Shown: positions 22,116 through 33,848, counted from the stretch's first letter. The stretch: 64,000 nucleotides of DNA from Hyaloperonospora brassicae (GCA_947650285.1 CANTFL010000389.1:372001-436000), one strand, 5' to 3'. The notes: generated by a model not told the origin, from the letters alone. Translations and numbers: made by a program.

Positions 22116-24242
22116 CGTTCGTGCTGACCACTAATAGGGACCTGATTGTGGCGAAGTCTTTGGTTGAGATGTTGATGTCACAAAGAAACAATTGAGATAA
22201 AACCAAGAATCAAATCGACACACCTTTAGAGCTTTGCACCCTAAACCATGTAGCCAGCCCGCTAGTAATAGCTAGAGGAAGCATCCAAAAAGCTTCTTCC
22301 GGGCCTTTTCGATGGCTAAACACCAACAGCTCCTTGAGGTTCGAATGTGCCAACCTGTCGAAACAATGGGGCAACCGTCGACACGATGGTCAAGCGTTTA
22401 CTGGCTTCCCTCCGTCAACATCTTATCGACAAACCTGTGTCAAACGGAGAACTTGATCACAGACAAATTGGAAGCAAATGTTCATTTGCTTTACTTGTCT
22501 TTGGGATCTTTTATTCCAGGCGAAAGAGGTTGTGCACGGGTTGTTTTCGAGCACAATGCGTAGAACATCGATCCTGATCTCCAGCCATGAATGGTTTCTT
22601 CACAGTACTTACTTTACCGTACGATGGACGTTCTATCAACAGAATTCGGTAAACAGTTCATTAGACCCTGTCCAAAGATAAACCTAAATGGAGAAATGAC
22701 TAAAAATTCATTACCCTTCGTCATGATGTCAAGCACATTGTCGCAGAGATTTTTGGACACCTGTAAGAATATGAAAATGCTTTTATTTATATAACATTCC
22801 TTGTCGCCCATCCCTCTATGGCTGAATAGACCCCTTTGCTATTCTGGTGCTGCAAACTTGTGAGATTTCATACCGCAAAGTGAATTCAGCTACTCATTAG
22901 ATACGAGAAAATGAGGTAGATCTGTACAATGAACTGTAAGAGGTGAACGTGTAACATTCACCGTGTATAGATGCAGGATGTCATGTAGTTGCTACGCCTG
23001 AACGTCAACGCCGTTGCTCAATCGGGTCTGGTGGCTGTACGGGATCGGCCACCTTTGGTAACGCTCTTGGGATTGTCTGGCAATGCTGCTGTTGCCTATG
23101 GCAAACGTGAACCTTTTTCTATAATTTTTGCTTCCGCTTGGAGGGGGCCCAATTCTCGGAAGTATGCGTACGCCGAAGCGATGGCACGTGCCTAATGGAA
23201 CTCCTGGTAACGACCACTTGTCGGCCGTCGACCATACATGTGTTATATGTATTATGATCTTACTATGGACCTCAAGGTTCGTATATATAAAGAAACTCAT
23301 ACTGAAGGTTCATTGCGCTTACTGTGGACTTTGGAGTAACGCAATGGAAGTGACGTTTGGTGACAGCTCAATAAATTTGATGTGGACTCTAAACTTGCGC
23401 ACGTACAAGTGGTACCGCGTGCGGTGGTCTGTATTGCATGCGGATACGTTGAACATATGGCATTTGATGCGTAAAGATTTACGCCGTGCGGCCCTTCAGA
23501 TCACCCTGAGGGGTCTGCGGGTACATTGACACTGATTCGACTCCTTGGAAGATCCGCATCCCTCTTTACACTGTGCCGTTTTTCGGCCAGCAGGGCCTCC
23601 AGCCCACCCAATTATCACCCACCTAAGGTGCGGGTTGGAATGCGGCCCATCGCTTGGTGGATACTCGTCTACAATATAACATTTAGTGATCAGTAAATGT
23701 ACATCCCAGAGCGGGTATCGATCCAGGCACCCCCCCCCGATCCTAGTTCCAGTGCACCATTACTTGGTCACTAGGGTCAGTCATTTCATTCGAATTTTTT
23801 TCATTACACAAGCTTCATTTAATTAAAAGAGCAAATGGCATCAGATGCTTACATTAAAAACGCGTCGTAATATAATAATACGCTGACTTTTCTGACCTAT
23901 AAAGAAGAAAATACACAGGTAGAGGAGGCAAATAACCGAACATGCACAAGATAAAAGCAAAAAATGCACTCAACATCTGAATCATACAAAATGCACAACA
24001 GTATTACTAAAAAATATTGCACCACATGCCGAATGAGAGAACATGTACCAGCAATGGATACTATTTATTTCAATATACACTGCCTGAAATCTTATTTGTT
24101 ACAATACGTGTCTTTTCACCCCCTCTCTTCTGTGTCACGTGTGTGTAGGATAGACGTAATCATATGTAGGTGGTAGAATGTATCAGTATAGAATAACCAA
24201 GTCATAATGGGTGTGCACCTGTCGTGCAACATGCATGCAGTA
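22116..24242. other. No supported gene; several short open frames
   Basis: Open frames at 22312-22577, 22989-23195 and 23128-23529 (134 codons) on the plus strand have no recognised motif and overlap one another. The last is bounded by GC-richer DNA and could be a decayed transposon or exon. A tRNA-like segment lies at 23713-23759. Confidence 0.4.
23713..23759 (-). repeat. tRNA-like (SINE-type) A and B boxes
   Basis: On the minus strand TGGTGCACTGG fits the Pol III A box (TRGYNNANNNG). A B-box-like GGATCGATACC follows 25 bases later, two changes from consensus, with a run of Gs between. No cloverleaf can be folded, so it is not a tRNA gene; a tRNA-derived SINE head is possible. Confidence 0.3.
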
Positions 24243-24248
24243 TAAAAG
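24243..24248 (-). terminator. Pol III T-run terminator of the 5S gene
   Basis: On the minus strand the 5S gene runs straight into CTTTTA, a minimal Pol III stop of four Ts. Confidence 0.6.
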
Positions 24249-24366
24249 GTAGACAGCACCCGGACTTCCCCGGTGGTCACCCACCCGAGTACTACCCGAG
24301 CTTGAGGCAACTTAACTTCTCAGAGCGAACGGGATAAGGTGTCATCTGCCTAAGATGGCCGTCTAC
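24249..24366 (-). rRNA. 5S ribosomal RNA
   Basis: About 118 bases with recognisable 5S landmarks in order: 5' GUAGACGGCCAUCUUAGGCA, CACCUUAUCCCGUUCG, the box A-like GAGAAGUUAAGUUGCCUC, CUCGGGUAGUACUCGGGUGG, GUGACCACCGGGGAAGUC and 3' GGGUGCUGUCUAC. The GUAGAC and GUCUAC ends pair to close helix I. Transcribed by RNA polymerase III from its internal control region. Single copy in this window, outside any rDNA repeat. Confidence 0.9.
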
Positions 24367-25282
24367 AATACCACTTTACTTTTTCCGTTACCACTCGATT
24401 CGCCAGCAGAGTGTGCATCGGAGCTTTTGGCGTAGACACACAGTGCAAAGTTGCTTGATAATACAGCTACGTTGAATCAGACAGTACATCGAACTTTTAC
24501 GATGCGCCAATATGGTGATTTTTAGGTTATAAGTATCTCTTTATTTTAAAGCTTAGTTGAGCCACTACTGTTCCCCTGCTCTACCAGGTACTCTTGGATG
24601 TGTTCTTTCGACAGACACACAATATTTGAATTGAACACGATTGGCGCTAGCTAAAGACGACGTACGCCCTTCGCTGCAGTGTAAATACCAAGCAATAATA
24701 AAATTCATACATGCGGTGATAGCTGCTAGTCTGTCAGCCGCCACTTTACTTTATTGTTCTGTCTCGAATTTGTTCGATTCGGTAGACTCATCTCTTCTTT
24801 TCGATCCCGTTGTTTATGTCTTTAATCCTGATACCGCTTGCCGACCACGGACGCTAACCGATATCGATAAGTATATGTATATGTATATATATCCTGTCGT
24901 TATACAGCGTTACTTGAGGATCCAGCTTCTTTGACTCCTGTGCGTATTACCCGGTGAACAAATAAGATATAACGGCACCTTTAAAAATAATGGCGCTCAG
25001 ACCGTGCTTTATGAGAGGGTTAAATTTCCACCCGATACAGTATGACATGATATTTAGATATGAAACAAGAATAGATCTACATACATATCGCGGACATAAT
25101 GGTTTCATGCTATCGCATGTGCTCATGAAGATGTCGCGAAGAATTTAAATGCCAAAACTTTAATCATGCTGAACATGTTAGAAGTGGTACCAAGACAAAA
25201 GAGGCACTTGGCGCGTAAAGATAAGCGTGTTTGTGAAATGTAATTCAAATATGGATACACGCGTGCCATCGACCAGGTATAA
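24367..25282. other. No gene seen
   Basis: AT-rich. A short TATATG run near 24875-24890. Plus-strand ORF 24641-24934 (97 codons) has no motif. Confidence 0.5.
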
Positions 25283-26059
25283 ATGGTCTGTTGTTTGAAG
25301 TTAACCGCATGTTAGAAAACGGTATCGTTGCTAGCTTTTTGCTCTGTCGTCAATTTCTTTTCGAATTACGTAGTCAGTAAATTTCTTAGTATTGCGTCTT
25401 CCCCGATATCAACAAGCTTTGCTTGTTTTACAAACAAATACGAAACGAATAGCAAATGTAAATTCGTGCAACGATCATCTATCGTGAGACCAAAGAATAA
25501 TCAACAACAAGCGTCCATAGCTACATATTTGAACCGAAAACATCCTAAGCTACTACTTTGATATGGGATGCCTGTTCGCGACAAACTAAGTTACAATGTA
25601 CAGATACGAAGTGCTCGTAGTGAGAATGAGTTACGACCCATAAATAGGAAGCCACACATTCTCAAACTGATAGTACAAATCAAGGAAGATCACGCTCTAC
25701 TAAATTTAGGAACAACTAAGATTATATCTGTTACTCGATTAACACCATCATTAAAGAATCTGCTTGATGGGTGCTCGTCGTGCCTTTCCATTGGTGGTGT
25801 TTCAAACTCTCAAATGTTTTTAATATTCGTAAATAATAAATTCAGCGACGATAAAGTTATACTAGAGTAGTTGCACATATTGGTTATAAAAAATAGGATC
25901 GAAACTTATTTTTGCTATAAAAGATCTGTCGATTCGAAACAATTAGATGTTAGTATCTTACCACACGAAAGATTTTTTGACGCATGTATATTAAGATACA
26001 GGCACCTGCTATATTGGTTTACGTGCATAATGAAGTCTTTCTTCTTGCGCGACACATAA
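25283..26059 (+). pseudogene. Unidentified decayed coding region
   Basis: One frame runs from ATG 25283 to TAA 26059 with only three internal stops (near 25316, TGA 25559-25561, TAG 25868-25870); random AT-rich DNA would have about twelve. The 258-codon product would be basic, with a Gln run (NNQQQASIATYLNRKHPK), a lysine-rich middle (RPINRKPHILKLIVQIKED) and an aromatic C-terminus (YRHLLYWFTCIMKSFFL). No known domain recognised. It sits 200 bases upstream of the element-1 LTR and is more AT-rich than the host genes. Confidence 0.4.
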
Positions 26060-26265
26060 TAAAGATGGTCGCGCAGTAGACGGTCACGTATCCGTATACT
26101 CGATGTTTCGTGTCGCCGCTTTTATAGATCGATCAGTAAATACGCGACGGCCGCTTCGACATGTAGCGATCTTCTTTTAAGCCCAAAACTCTATTAATTG
26201 ATTTAGAAAGCAGTGTAATTATAGTGAAATTCTGACAACATCTTCTTAAGTCATTATTTAATTAG

Positions 26266-26659
26266 TGTAACGGGGCAGCCCGTTACATGGAAATTGTCAC
26301 TTTGAGACATTATGACAATAAAGCATATGATGTTGAATATTCTTTGAACAATATCACCGATAGTGGTGATTTTGATGGGTCGACCAACGGGTCTGTTCAT
26401 TGGTTGATATCTTGACGATATCAACCCACCAATCGCCGCAAGACGCGCGCAATGAGTGGTGACGAGACGTCACCATACATCCAGTTAGATTAGTGTAATT
26501 AAGTTGAGTCAAACAGAGAGACAGTGGTTAAAGACTTAATTATATTAATTTAACAGACCTACTTTTACCTCACCTAAGCTTCCTCGTTTGCCTCGTGTGC
26601 GTCTTTCGGGCGCACTGAAACCCTTGCGTTATGTTCACGCAAGGGTGTGCCCCGTTACA
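26266..26659 (+). repeat. Element 1 5' LTR
   Basis: 394 bases, TGTAACGGGG to CCCCGTTACA, so the ends are themselves inverted repeats. Conserved stem-loops: ATCACC/GGTGAT (from 26358), GTTGATATC/GATATCAAC (from 26403) and CCCTTGCGT/ACGCAAGGG (from 26619). Confidence 0.95.
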
Positions 26660-26661
26660 CC

Positions 26662-26679
26662 TGGTAGCACTTTGTAGTC
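26662..26679 (+). other. Primer binding site of element 1
   Basis: TGGTAGCACTTTGTAGTC begins two bases after the LTR. The first eight bases (TGGTAGCA) are complementary to the usual 3' end of eukaryotic initiator tRNA-Met (UGCUACCA). Element 2 has the same site with one T fewer. Confidence 0.6.
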
Positions 26680-26703
26680 CTTCCAAGGACCACAACATCC
26701 AAC

Positions 26704-27912
26704 ATGAACATGTTGGATGATGAAGAGACCCTATACGCCACGCGTGAAGGGTTTACCTATTTGAGTGACATCGAATGGAGTGCGGTAGAACGAATGAGCT
26801 CTACCGTAGGCGAGTTCGCCATTAGCGCCATGTTGGAGTATCTAGACATAGACCAACAACATGCCGCTATAGCCAAGTTCATCCAAAGTGAACTTGTCGC
26901 CGAAAGGGAGAAAGTAGCCTTGCTTCACCATCAAGGCTCTCAACAGGCCGAGCAGTTGAGAGAACTCGGTGCTCAGCAGACAGAGCTGTTGAGACAGATG
27001 CAATTCCATGCTGCTGTGGGCGGGACGGCACATGCGCGTCGTCCCGAAGTCATGAAAGTTGACATCTCCAAATCCAGTGGAGTCCCGGAGGACTCCCTGT
27101 TACTGTGGTTTGTCGAACTCGACAGAGCCTTATGGGCTCTTCGCGTCAAAGATGAGCAAATGAAACTCAATTTTGCTCAAACCCACTTGGCAGGGCGTGC
27201 CAAAATTTGGTCCCTGGGTCTCGAGAGTAGTGACCTACATGTGTTTTGGTCGCTAGATGACTTCAAGTCCCGTCTCAGACAAACGTTTGAGCCGCCACGG
27301 GCTGAGTTCAGGGCTCGTTCAGAGCTCGTGTAACTCAAGCAGGGTAAGCGTGATGTGCACGCTTGCGCACAACATATACGACTCCTCGCGAGTAGTATAA
27401 CTGCTCACCCAAACCATGAACACAAGTTGATTACGGTGTTCATGCAAGGGCTCGCAGAAGGGCCCGTCAGGAGCCACCTGTTCCGCCTTGAGCTGAATAC
27501 GCTTGATGAAGCGATATCAGCCGCGGAACAGGAAGACTTTAGCATGAGACAGGCTCATGCTTGCTCAAACTCATATTGTCCACCGAGACGACAAGAGATC
27601 GGAGGTCCAGAACCAATGGGTCTCTGCTATGTTGAGAGCGAGAGACCTCGCTCTTCAAACAACAAGCGATTGCAGAGGTGCAATCGCTGTCAGAAGTTAG
27701 GGTACTACACATATGAGTGTAGTGCTCCACGCCCAGTACCAAACAGTACTGAGCGAAATGGACGACCATTTGCCAGAAAGGGCAACGGGCGTGGGTCCAG
27801 CGCTGTTGCGAAGCCGCAACAGCGAGACGGACCATCAAAAAATGGTCGGGGTCAGCAGGGGCGGAGCGCACTACTGATCCAGCAACCTCAAGAGAATTTG
27901 CAAATCTCTTGA
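26704..27912 (+). pseudogene. gag: Element 1 gag
   Basis: Single frame of 403 codons with one internal TAA at 27331-27333 (probably CAA to TAA). N-terminal part is acidic; a Gln/Glu-rich coiled-coil-like segment lies at residues 68-100; the central capsid-like part (LNFAQTHLAGRAKIW, FKSRLRQTFEPP) matches gypsy Gag. The C-terminus is Arg/Gly/Gln-rich. The nucleocapsid knuckle reads CNRCQKLGYYTYEC, spaced as CX2CX4HX4C but with the His replaced by Tyr, so zinc binding would be impaired. The ATG lies inside a perfect hairpin (arms 26696-26706 and 26709-26719). Stop TGA overlaps the start of the pol frame by four bases, one base back. Confidence 0.85.
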
Positions 27913-29157
27913 CGAAAGTTGCTCCAGATACACAATCATTGTGTGTCTCTGCACCTGGTGGTGACGTTTCGCTTATCACCTTGAAGTTGGAAGCGACAAA
28001 TGATTTGTCGCTTCGTGCCCTAGTAGACTGTGGGGCGTCGAACAAAGTTGTTCGACGCCAGTCACTAGAGGGTCGTAGGCTTAAGTTCGTTGAGCGCGAC
28101 ATTACCCTCACGAGGATGACGGTGCGCCTTGCAACAGGCGCGTCGATTACCGTTGAGAAACGTGTAGTAGGAATCCACTACACGTTAGAGGGCGAACAGT
28201 ACGATGATGGCTTCATCGTACTAGATCTGGATGACAAATTTGATGTCATCCTGGAATTACCTTGGCTCAGAAGGTACGAGCCAAGGGTGAGCTGGCAGCA
28301 TCGATCCGTGAAGATGCCTGCCACTTGTTCATCAGATGGCCATCTGATGAACGTCATGGAGCGTCCACAAGCGTGTGGATATACTGCGAGTGAGTGCGAT
28401 AGTCTCACTTGCGGTACGGTCGTTAGCACGACTACGCAAGATCACTGTGTAGTTGATCACTACACTGTGGAGCAAGCTCCCGGCGGCTGTACAGAAGTAC
28501 AGGCGGCGCCGAAGGTCCACCACTCGAATAAGTCGAGTGGACCGGGACATGGATGCATGCCTAGCGGGCAGCATCTTAGACAAAAGAAACCTGTTGCCTC
28601 GAAAGGGCAACATGGACATCCTAAGTCGACTGTAGGGTCGACCGTAGAGGATCGGTACCTGACTGTGGTTGCACAGCCACAGTCAGAAGACGTCGAGGGA
28701 ATAAGTCCCCACGTACTTGAGGAAGGAATTCCTCAAGAGTCACTTGCTGAAGGATTAGGCCTTCAGCAACCTGTGAAAAGAAGTTCCGAGGAAGTAACCG
28801 AGACGTTAAACGTCTTGGTTAATGACGGATCAAGCGTAGGCGCTTATACGCTTGATCTGATTGTGCCTCCGAAGTTAACTTCGGAGATAACTCAGTTGCC
28901 AACGCTAGAACCGAAACAATTCTTGCGTGATCTGCGTAGTGGCAAAGTCAAGCAGATCTGCATACTCGTCACAGAGGATGAGTATGTGGCCGATATTCGG
29001 TCGGCGACAGTATTTGCTGAGAACGAACGGGTTCTCAGCAGCTCATCGATGGACGAAATTGTCCTCGATGAGAAGACTCGGATTGAGCGATACACGTCTC
29101 AATCCTGGGAGTCACTTCAGGAAAATCCGTTGTATAAGAATTTGATCGAATCTCAAG
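27909..29157 (+). pseudogene. pol: Element 1 Pol N-terminal part with aspartic protease
   Basis: Frame -1 relative to gag. Protease core ALVDCGASNKVVR (D-C-G-A for the usual D-S/T-G-A) and, about 85 residues on, DVILELPWLRRYEP (family ILGxxWL with Gly to Glu). A linker of over 250 residues without known domain follows, ending just before RT. A one-base frame change near 29157 separates it from RT. The linker DNA is where the stem-loop pattern is densest: nearly every 30-40 bases holds a near-perfect inverted repeat. Confidence 0.8.
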
Positions 29158-30549
29158 GATGTATTCCCTGAATCCGTACCTTGCGAGTTGCCTAAGGACA
29201 AAGGCACTCGACACGAGATCGAGCTCAGACCGGGCTCGAAGTACTGTGTCATGAAGCAGTGGCCACTGCCTCGTAAACAAGTACTAGCGATCGACAAGTT
29301 CTTTGCCGATCGCTTAGCAGCGGGCCATGTGAGTTAATCAACATCCCCTCACAGCTCTCCGACCTTCTGTGTGCGAAAGGCCACAGGAGGGTGGCTGATA
29401 GTGCACGCATTCAACAAATTGAATGCTGCAACAGTACCGACTCAGACGCCGATACCGAGGAAGGACGTAATCATAGATGGTATGTCAAAGAGTACCATCT
29501 TTTCGTCCATGGATCTGATGGATGGATTCGATCAGATACTCATGCGTGAACGGGACATCCCGTACACAGCAGTGAGCACCCCCAGCGGTATGCTGTGGGA
29601 GTGGCTACTGATTCCACAGGGGCTGAGCAGTGCCTCTGCTACTTTCAACAGATGTGTCTCAAATCTGTTGAGACCGGTGCGAGACTTCGCACCGAGTTTC
29701 TTCGACGATGTGTTCGTCCATATCCGGGCTATGGACGGAAAGACGGACGTTGAAGTTCGTAGAACTCATGTCCGTCAGGTTCTTCAGCTTATGCGCGATC
29801 ATAAGTTGTACGCAAACCTCAAGAAGTGTATATTCGCGGCTAGCGAAATACCACTTCTTCGGTGCATCGTGGGTAAACACGGAGTACGCCCTGATCCCGA
29901 AAAGATCAAGGCGATCACCGACTGGCCAGTGCCAGTCGATGTCAAGGGACTAAGGAAGTTCCTTGGATTAGCGTCGTACTTGCAAAAGTACTCGCGCAAC
30001 TACGCCGAGATGACGGTTCATCTTTCTTCGTTACTCAAGAAAAATGTCAAATGGTCATGGAACGCTGAGTGTCAACGTTGCTTCGAAGGTATCAAGCAAA
30101 GCTTGATGCAGTCGCCGATCTTGGCGATTGCAGATCAGGACAGACCATTTCATGTGGTCTGTGACGCCAGCAATTTTGCAATCGGCTCTGCGTTAATGCA
30201 GTTCGACGCAGATGGCGCGGAGCGCGTCATCTGTTATCAGTCGCGTCAGCTGCAAGCAGCTGAGCGCAATTACCCAGTGCATGACAAGGACCTCCTTGCC
30301 ATGAAGTACGCACTGGCTAAGTTTCGGGTCTATCTCTTGGGAGATAGACCGTTTATCGTCTATACGGACCATGCGTCATTACGCACGGCCGTAAACAGCC
30401 CACACCTCTCGCAAAGGATGGCGAGGTGGCTGTCTTTCTTCGCGGAGTATAACTTCTCCGTGGAGTATAAACCAAGACGACTAAATGTCGTCGCTGATGC
30501 GCTTTCGCGCCGGCCCGATTTCGAGCCGGACGCTCAAATCAAACAGTGA
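29158..30549 (+). pseudogene. pol: Element 1 reverse transcriptase and RNase H
   Basis: Starts with the lead-in RHEIELRPGSKYCV, then an in-frame TAA at 29335-29337 where element 2 reads RE. RT motifs: [40 protein letters not shown] and the catalytic FFDD at 29698-29709 (FxDD for YxDD), then the connection (LRKFLGLASYLQKYSRNYAE). RNase H: CDASNFAIGSAL, ERNYPVHDKDLLA and YTDHASLRT, ending ALSRRPDFE. TGA at 30547-30549 ends this frame; integrase resumes one frame over. Except for the TAA it is open throughout. Confidence 0.9.
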
Positions 30550-30571
30550 GGATTAGCCCACTGTTGCGACA

Positions 30572-32756
30572 ATGTCAGTCAGTGTCCCGTCGTCAAGTTT
30601 ACTTGCCGATGTACGAAAGGCATACGCGGAAGATGAGGATCTTCTGCGATTGATGGATCATCTGGTGAATCCATCCAGTAAATCCATGAGGGATTTACCA
30701 GCTTTGTACCGATCCTCATCGGATCGGTATAGTACACGCAACGGATTGCTGTACTATGCAGCTGTTGTCGACGACACGCCTCGTGTCGTCGTCCCCGCTC
30801 ATCATAATTTGCGTTTACGCATCATGTATGAGTGTCACGATGCCTCAACAGGCGGCCATCGAGGTAGAGAAAAGACTTACCTCACGGTAAGTCGTGACTT
30901 TTACTGGCCCCGCCAGTATCAGTTTGTCCGCAAGTACATATGTGCTTGCGAGGTTTGTCAATGGGTGAAGCCTAGGCCTTCATCCCGTGCGCCATTGCAG
31001 CCTCTGCCTGTTCCGACAGAGTGCTGGCAGTCCGTTTCAATGGACTTTGCCTTTGGTTTTCCCGAAGACGCTCACAAGAATATTGGTATTCTTGTGTTTG
31101 TTGACCGATTCAGCAAGATGGTCCATCTTGCTGCTGTCCCTGAGTCGATCAAGGCTCAAGGTTGTTCTCGTGTCTTTCTCGACACGGTCTTTAGACTCCA
31201 CGGGTTACCCTGTGAACTCGTATTCGACCGTGACCCTCGGTTCACGGCGGACATTTTGGCAAAATGTGTTTCGTTCTCTTGGAACACGATTGAAGATGTC
31301 CACTTCTGACCATCCCGAAACAGATGGCCAGACGGAACGTGCGAACCGTGTCCTCGAAGAGATCCTTCGAGGATATGTCCCCTCGTTTTCGAGTTGGAGC
31401 GAATTCCTACCCATGATGGAATTCGCCATCAATAATTCGGTGCATGCTTCAACACAGCACACACTGTTTTACGTGAATAGCCTACGCCATCCACGTGTGC
31501 CCACCCTTCTAGAGTGTGACTCTTGTATAAGGGGGGAGGGACTCGCTCGAGCAAAAATCGTTTTGGCTCTTGCTCATCACGTGTCGACGCAAACGTCGTC
31601 ACGTATGATGCCGATGTCGATCAAGTCGACATCGATGAAGAAGATCATCTCAGTAATAGCGTCGACGCTATTATTGACTTGGATGATGATGACGATGCTG
31701 GTATATTCAGTATCGTCAACGATTATGCCAGCGAGGAAGAAGACAATTTCTCTGAAGAAGAGAACAATCTCTTAGCAGTGATCACGAAGCGCACTGAAAG
31801 ACAAAACAAAGAGTCAGCAGAGAACTTCCTGCTTACTCGAGAGGCGGCAGTTCGTTTCGTTTAGGACTTCATCGCAAATGCGGTGGACCGCCAGAAACGG
31901 AACGCAGACAAGGATGGAAGAGTAAATGTTCTTTCATTTAAGGTTAACGACCTATTACTACTGTCTACGGTAAACTTACCTGGACATGCAGTCACTAGTG
32001 TCGGCAGTAGTACACTACGGCCGAAGTACATTGGGCCATTTCGAGTGTTGCATCGTAAGGACAATGCATACACGATCGAATTGCCACGTAGGATGCGCAC
32101 GCATCCTTCGTTTTACGTGGGGCGACTCAGGCCAAACTGTCGGTACGAGCCTTCTTTTACCGATGAAGATAGCCCCCACGTTCAAGAATATCCATCAGGT
32201 TCTTGCGTTCGCGCTCCAGACGATCCGTCTGGTCGCGCAGATGATAGACCTCGGAACTCAACCGAGATATCTCCCCGCGAGCTGTAGCCAGCTCGTAGGA
32301 AAGGGAACAGACATCCCGCTCGACCTAAGGCTGCGATGTGGCGAAACTGGCGCGGTCTCTCGCCTGATCAGCCTCGTGGTCCTTGCGGTTCTTCCGCACG
32401 GTAGCAGTCAAAGCGTAGCGCCGGTCGCGCTCGTGCTTCAAGTCATCCCGCAATTCATCGTTTGCGCGATCCATCTCGTAAGGGTCGAGATGGTGAGCCT
32501 GAATCATCTGGATGAGGTCTTTCCTCCTCTACCACATCCTTTGGTGGTTGCTCACAATGATCAACGCTTTCTAGTAGAGCGTATCTTGAATCACCGTGAA
32601 GATTCAGGATCAAGGACGAGCTACCTCGTCCAGTGGCGGGGGTATCCACCCTCTTGGAACAGCTGGGAGCCTCGCTCTCAGCTGTAGATGGATGTTGAAG
32701 GTCTCGTCCGCCAGTATGACGAGACCCATCCGATTGGTCCGAGGGACCATCGGTAA
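30572..32756 (+). pseudogene. pol: Element 1 integrase with chromodomain
   Basis: HHCC zinc-binding N-terminus (HDASTGGHRG...CACEVCQ), DDE core: SMDFAFGFPED, VFDRDPRFT, then after a one-base frame change near 31250 HPETDGQTERANRVLEE. A further frame change near 31520 leads to an acidic insert (DLDDDDDAG, ASEEEDNFSEEE) at 31690-31770, a TAG at 31862-31864, the GPF/GPY-type block (RPKYIGPFRVLHRKDNAY) and YVGRLRP. The chromodomain ([36 protein letters not shown]) lies at about 32550-32756 in another frame with TAG at 32685. Chromodomains of this type steer integration by reading histone marks. The last part overlaps the antisense ORF. Confidence 0.88.
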
Positions 32757-33729
32757 ACACGCGCCCTAGGCGCTTGTAGACGGATTGCAAGTTTGCAATC
32801 GCGTCACGCATCTCCTCCGAGCTGTGTGCCCTTACACAGGGCGAACTTAGGGAATACACGTCCCTATGTGCACGCTGCGAGTTGTCAACACAACTCGCAC
32901 AAGGGTCTCCCCACGTGAGGCAAGGATTGTCTGCCTCACTTGACAAACAGTGCAACCGGAACCTTGCACCAATTGGTGTTCGCCTTTCGAACCTGAGGCG
33001 TGTCGTCTCAAGTTTCTTGAGCCACCCTTTTCGTCCAAAATTCTTTACGTTTTGGACGAACCCGTTCCACGCAGCCAAAAGCGAGGCCTTGTCACGCTTT
33101 TGGTTACCGTTGTATTATCGATGTCTAAGGAAGACATCGAGATAAAAATCTTCTTCAGCGCGAAAGTTCTTCGCGCTGGGACTCAAGCCGTGAAGCTCAG
33201 TCGCATCGAATTAGGGTTTTCGATGGTTTTGGCTTGTCTCGTGAGACAAGCTATTGATGAGCCGTTCAGGCAAACGCCACGGCTTCAGCTCATCACGCTT
33301 CACAGTGGTACCTTTGTTGGTACCACGGTTGTCAGTTTTACAATGGCTTGCACCATCGTCAAGTCGCTCGTGCGAAGGAGCACGAGTTGGTCGCGGTGAT
33401 GAGCAATCATAATCATCATCAGACTCATCATCACTGCCGAACAGACTGTGACACATGCCACGAGTCCGTACGTCCGGCAGTATCGTGGATAAATGAGGCA
33501 CCGCAGGTGAACGCGATGCCTCCAAAGGCTTTTCCGAGTCAGACACACCTGACTCGCCAGAGTAGATGACCTCAATGTCGGGGTCATCATGCGCACGCGG
33601 TGTTGTACCGCGTACATCTTCAGCACCTGTTGCTGCAGGCGGAGAAATAGCAGCAGACGACGAATCGTCTGCCGCACAGGCTGGCACAGCACCGGGCTGT
33701 GCGGGTCTTGAGTCACCTCGCATAGACAT
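32157..33729 (-). pseudogene. Element 1 antisense ORF (coiled-coil protein), decayed
   Basis: Starts at ATG 33729, 132 bases inside the 3' LTR, and reads back into the chromodomain. The frame is long and compositionally protein-like despite TAA at 33211-33213, TAA near 33117, a frame change near 32500 and TAG at 32325-32327: about 520 codons. N-terminus Ala/Ser/Pro-rich with acidic Ser clusters (GSDDESDDDYDCSS); the middle is basic (GRKGWLKKLETTRLRFERR); the C-terminus is a clear heptad-rich coiled coil (NDELRDDLKHERDRR, ELATARGEISRLSSEV, DQTDRLERERKNLMDILE) continuing across the TAG. No known domain. Element 2 has an ORF of the same position, orientation and plan. Confidence 0.65.
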
Positions 33730-33848
33730 GTTAACTATGCGAGGTCAAGCGGAAAGTGAATGGAACTGACCAACAAGTGCTCCCTGTCTTAATAGCGCCC
33801 AACGGGTGACCGCCATAATTTTCAATAGTCACACGGTTACTATCAGTT

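Noticed and set aside
33300..33716. 138-codon minus-strand frame rich in Arg/Leu
   Set aside because: Overlaps the antisense ORF in another frame; His/Asp-rich codon shifts show it is a shadow.
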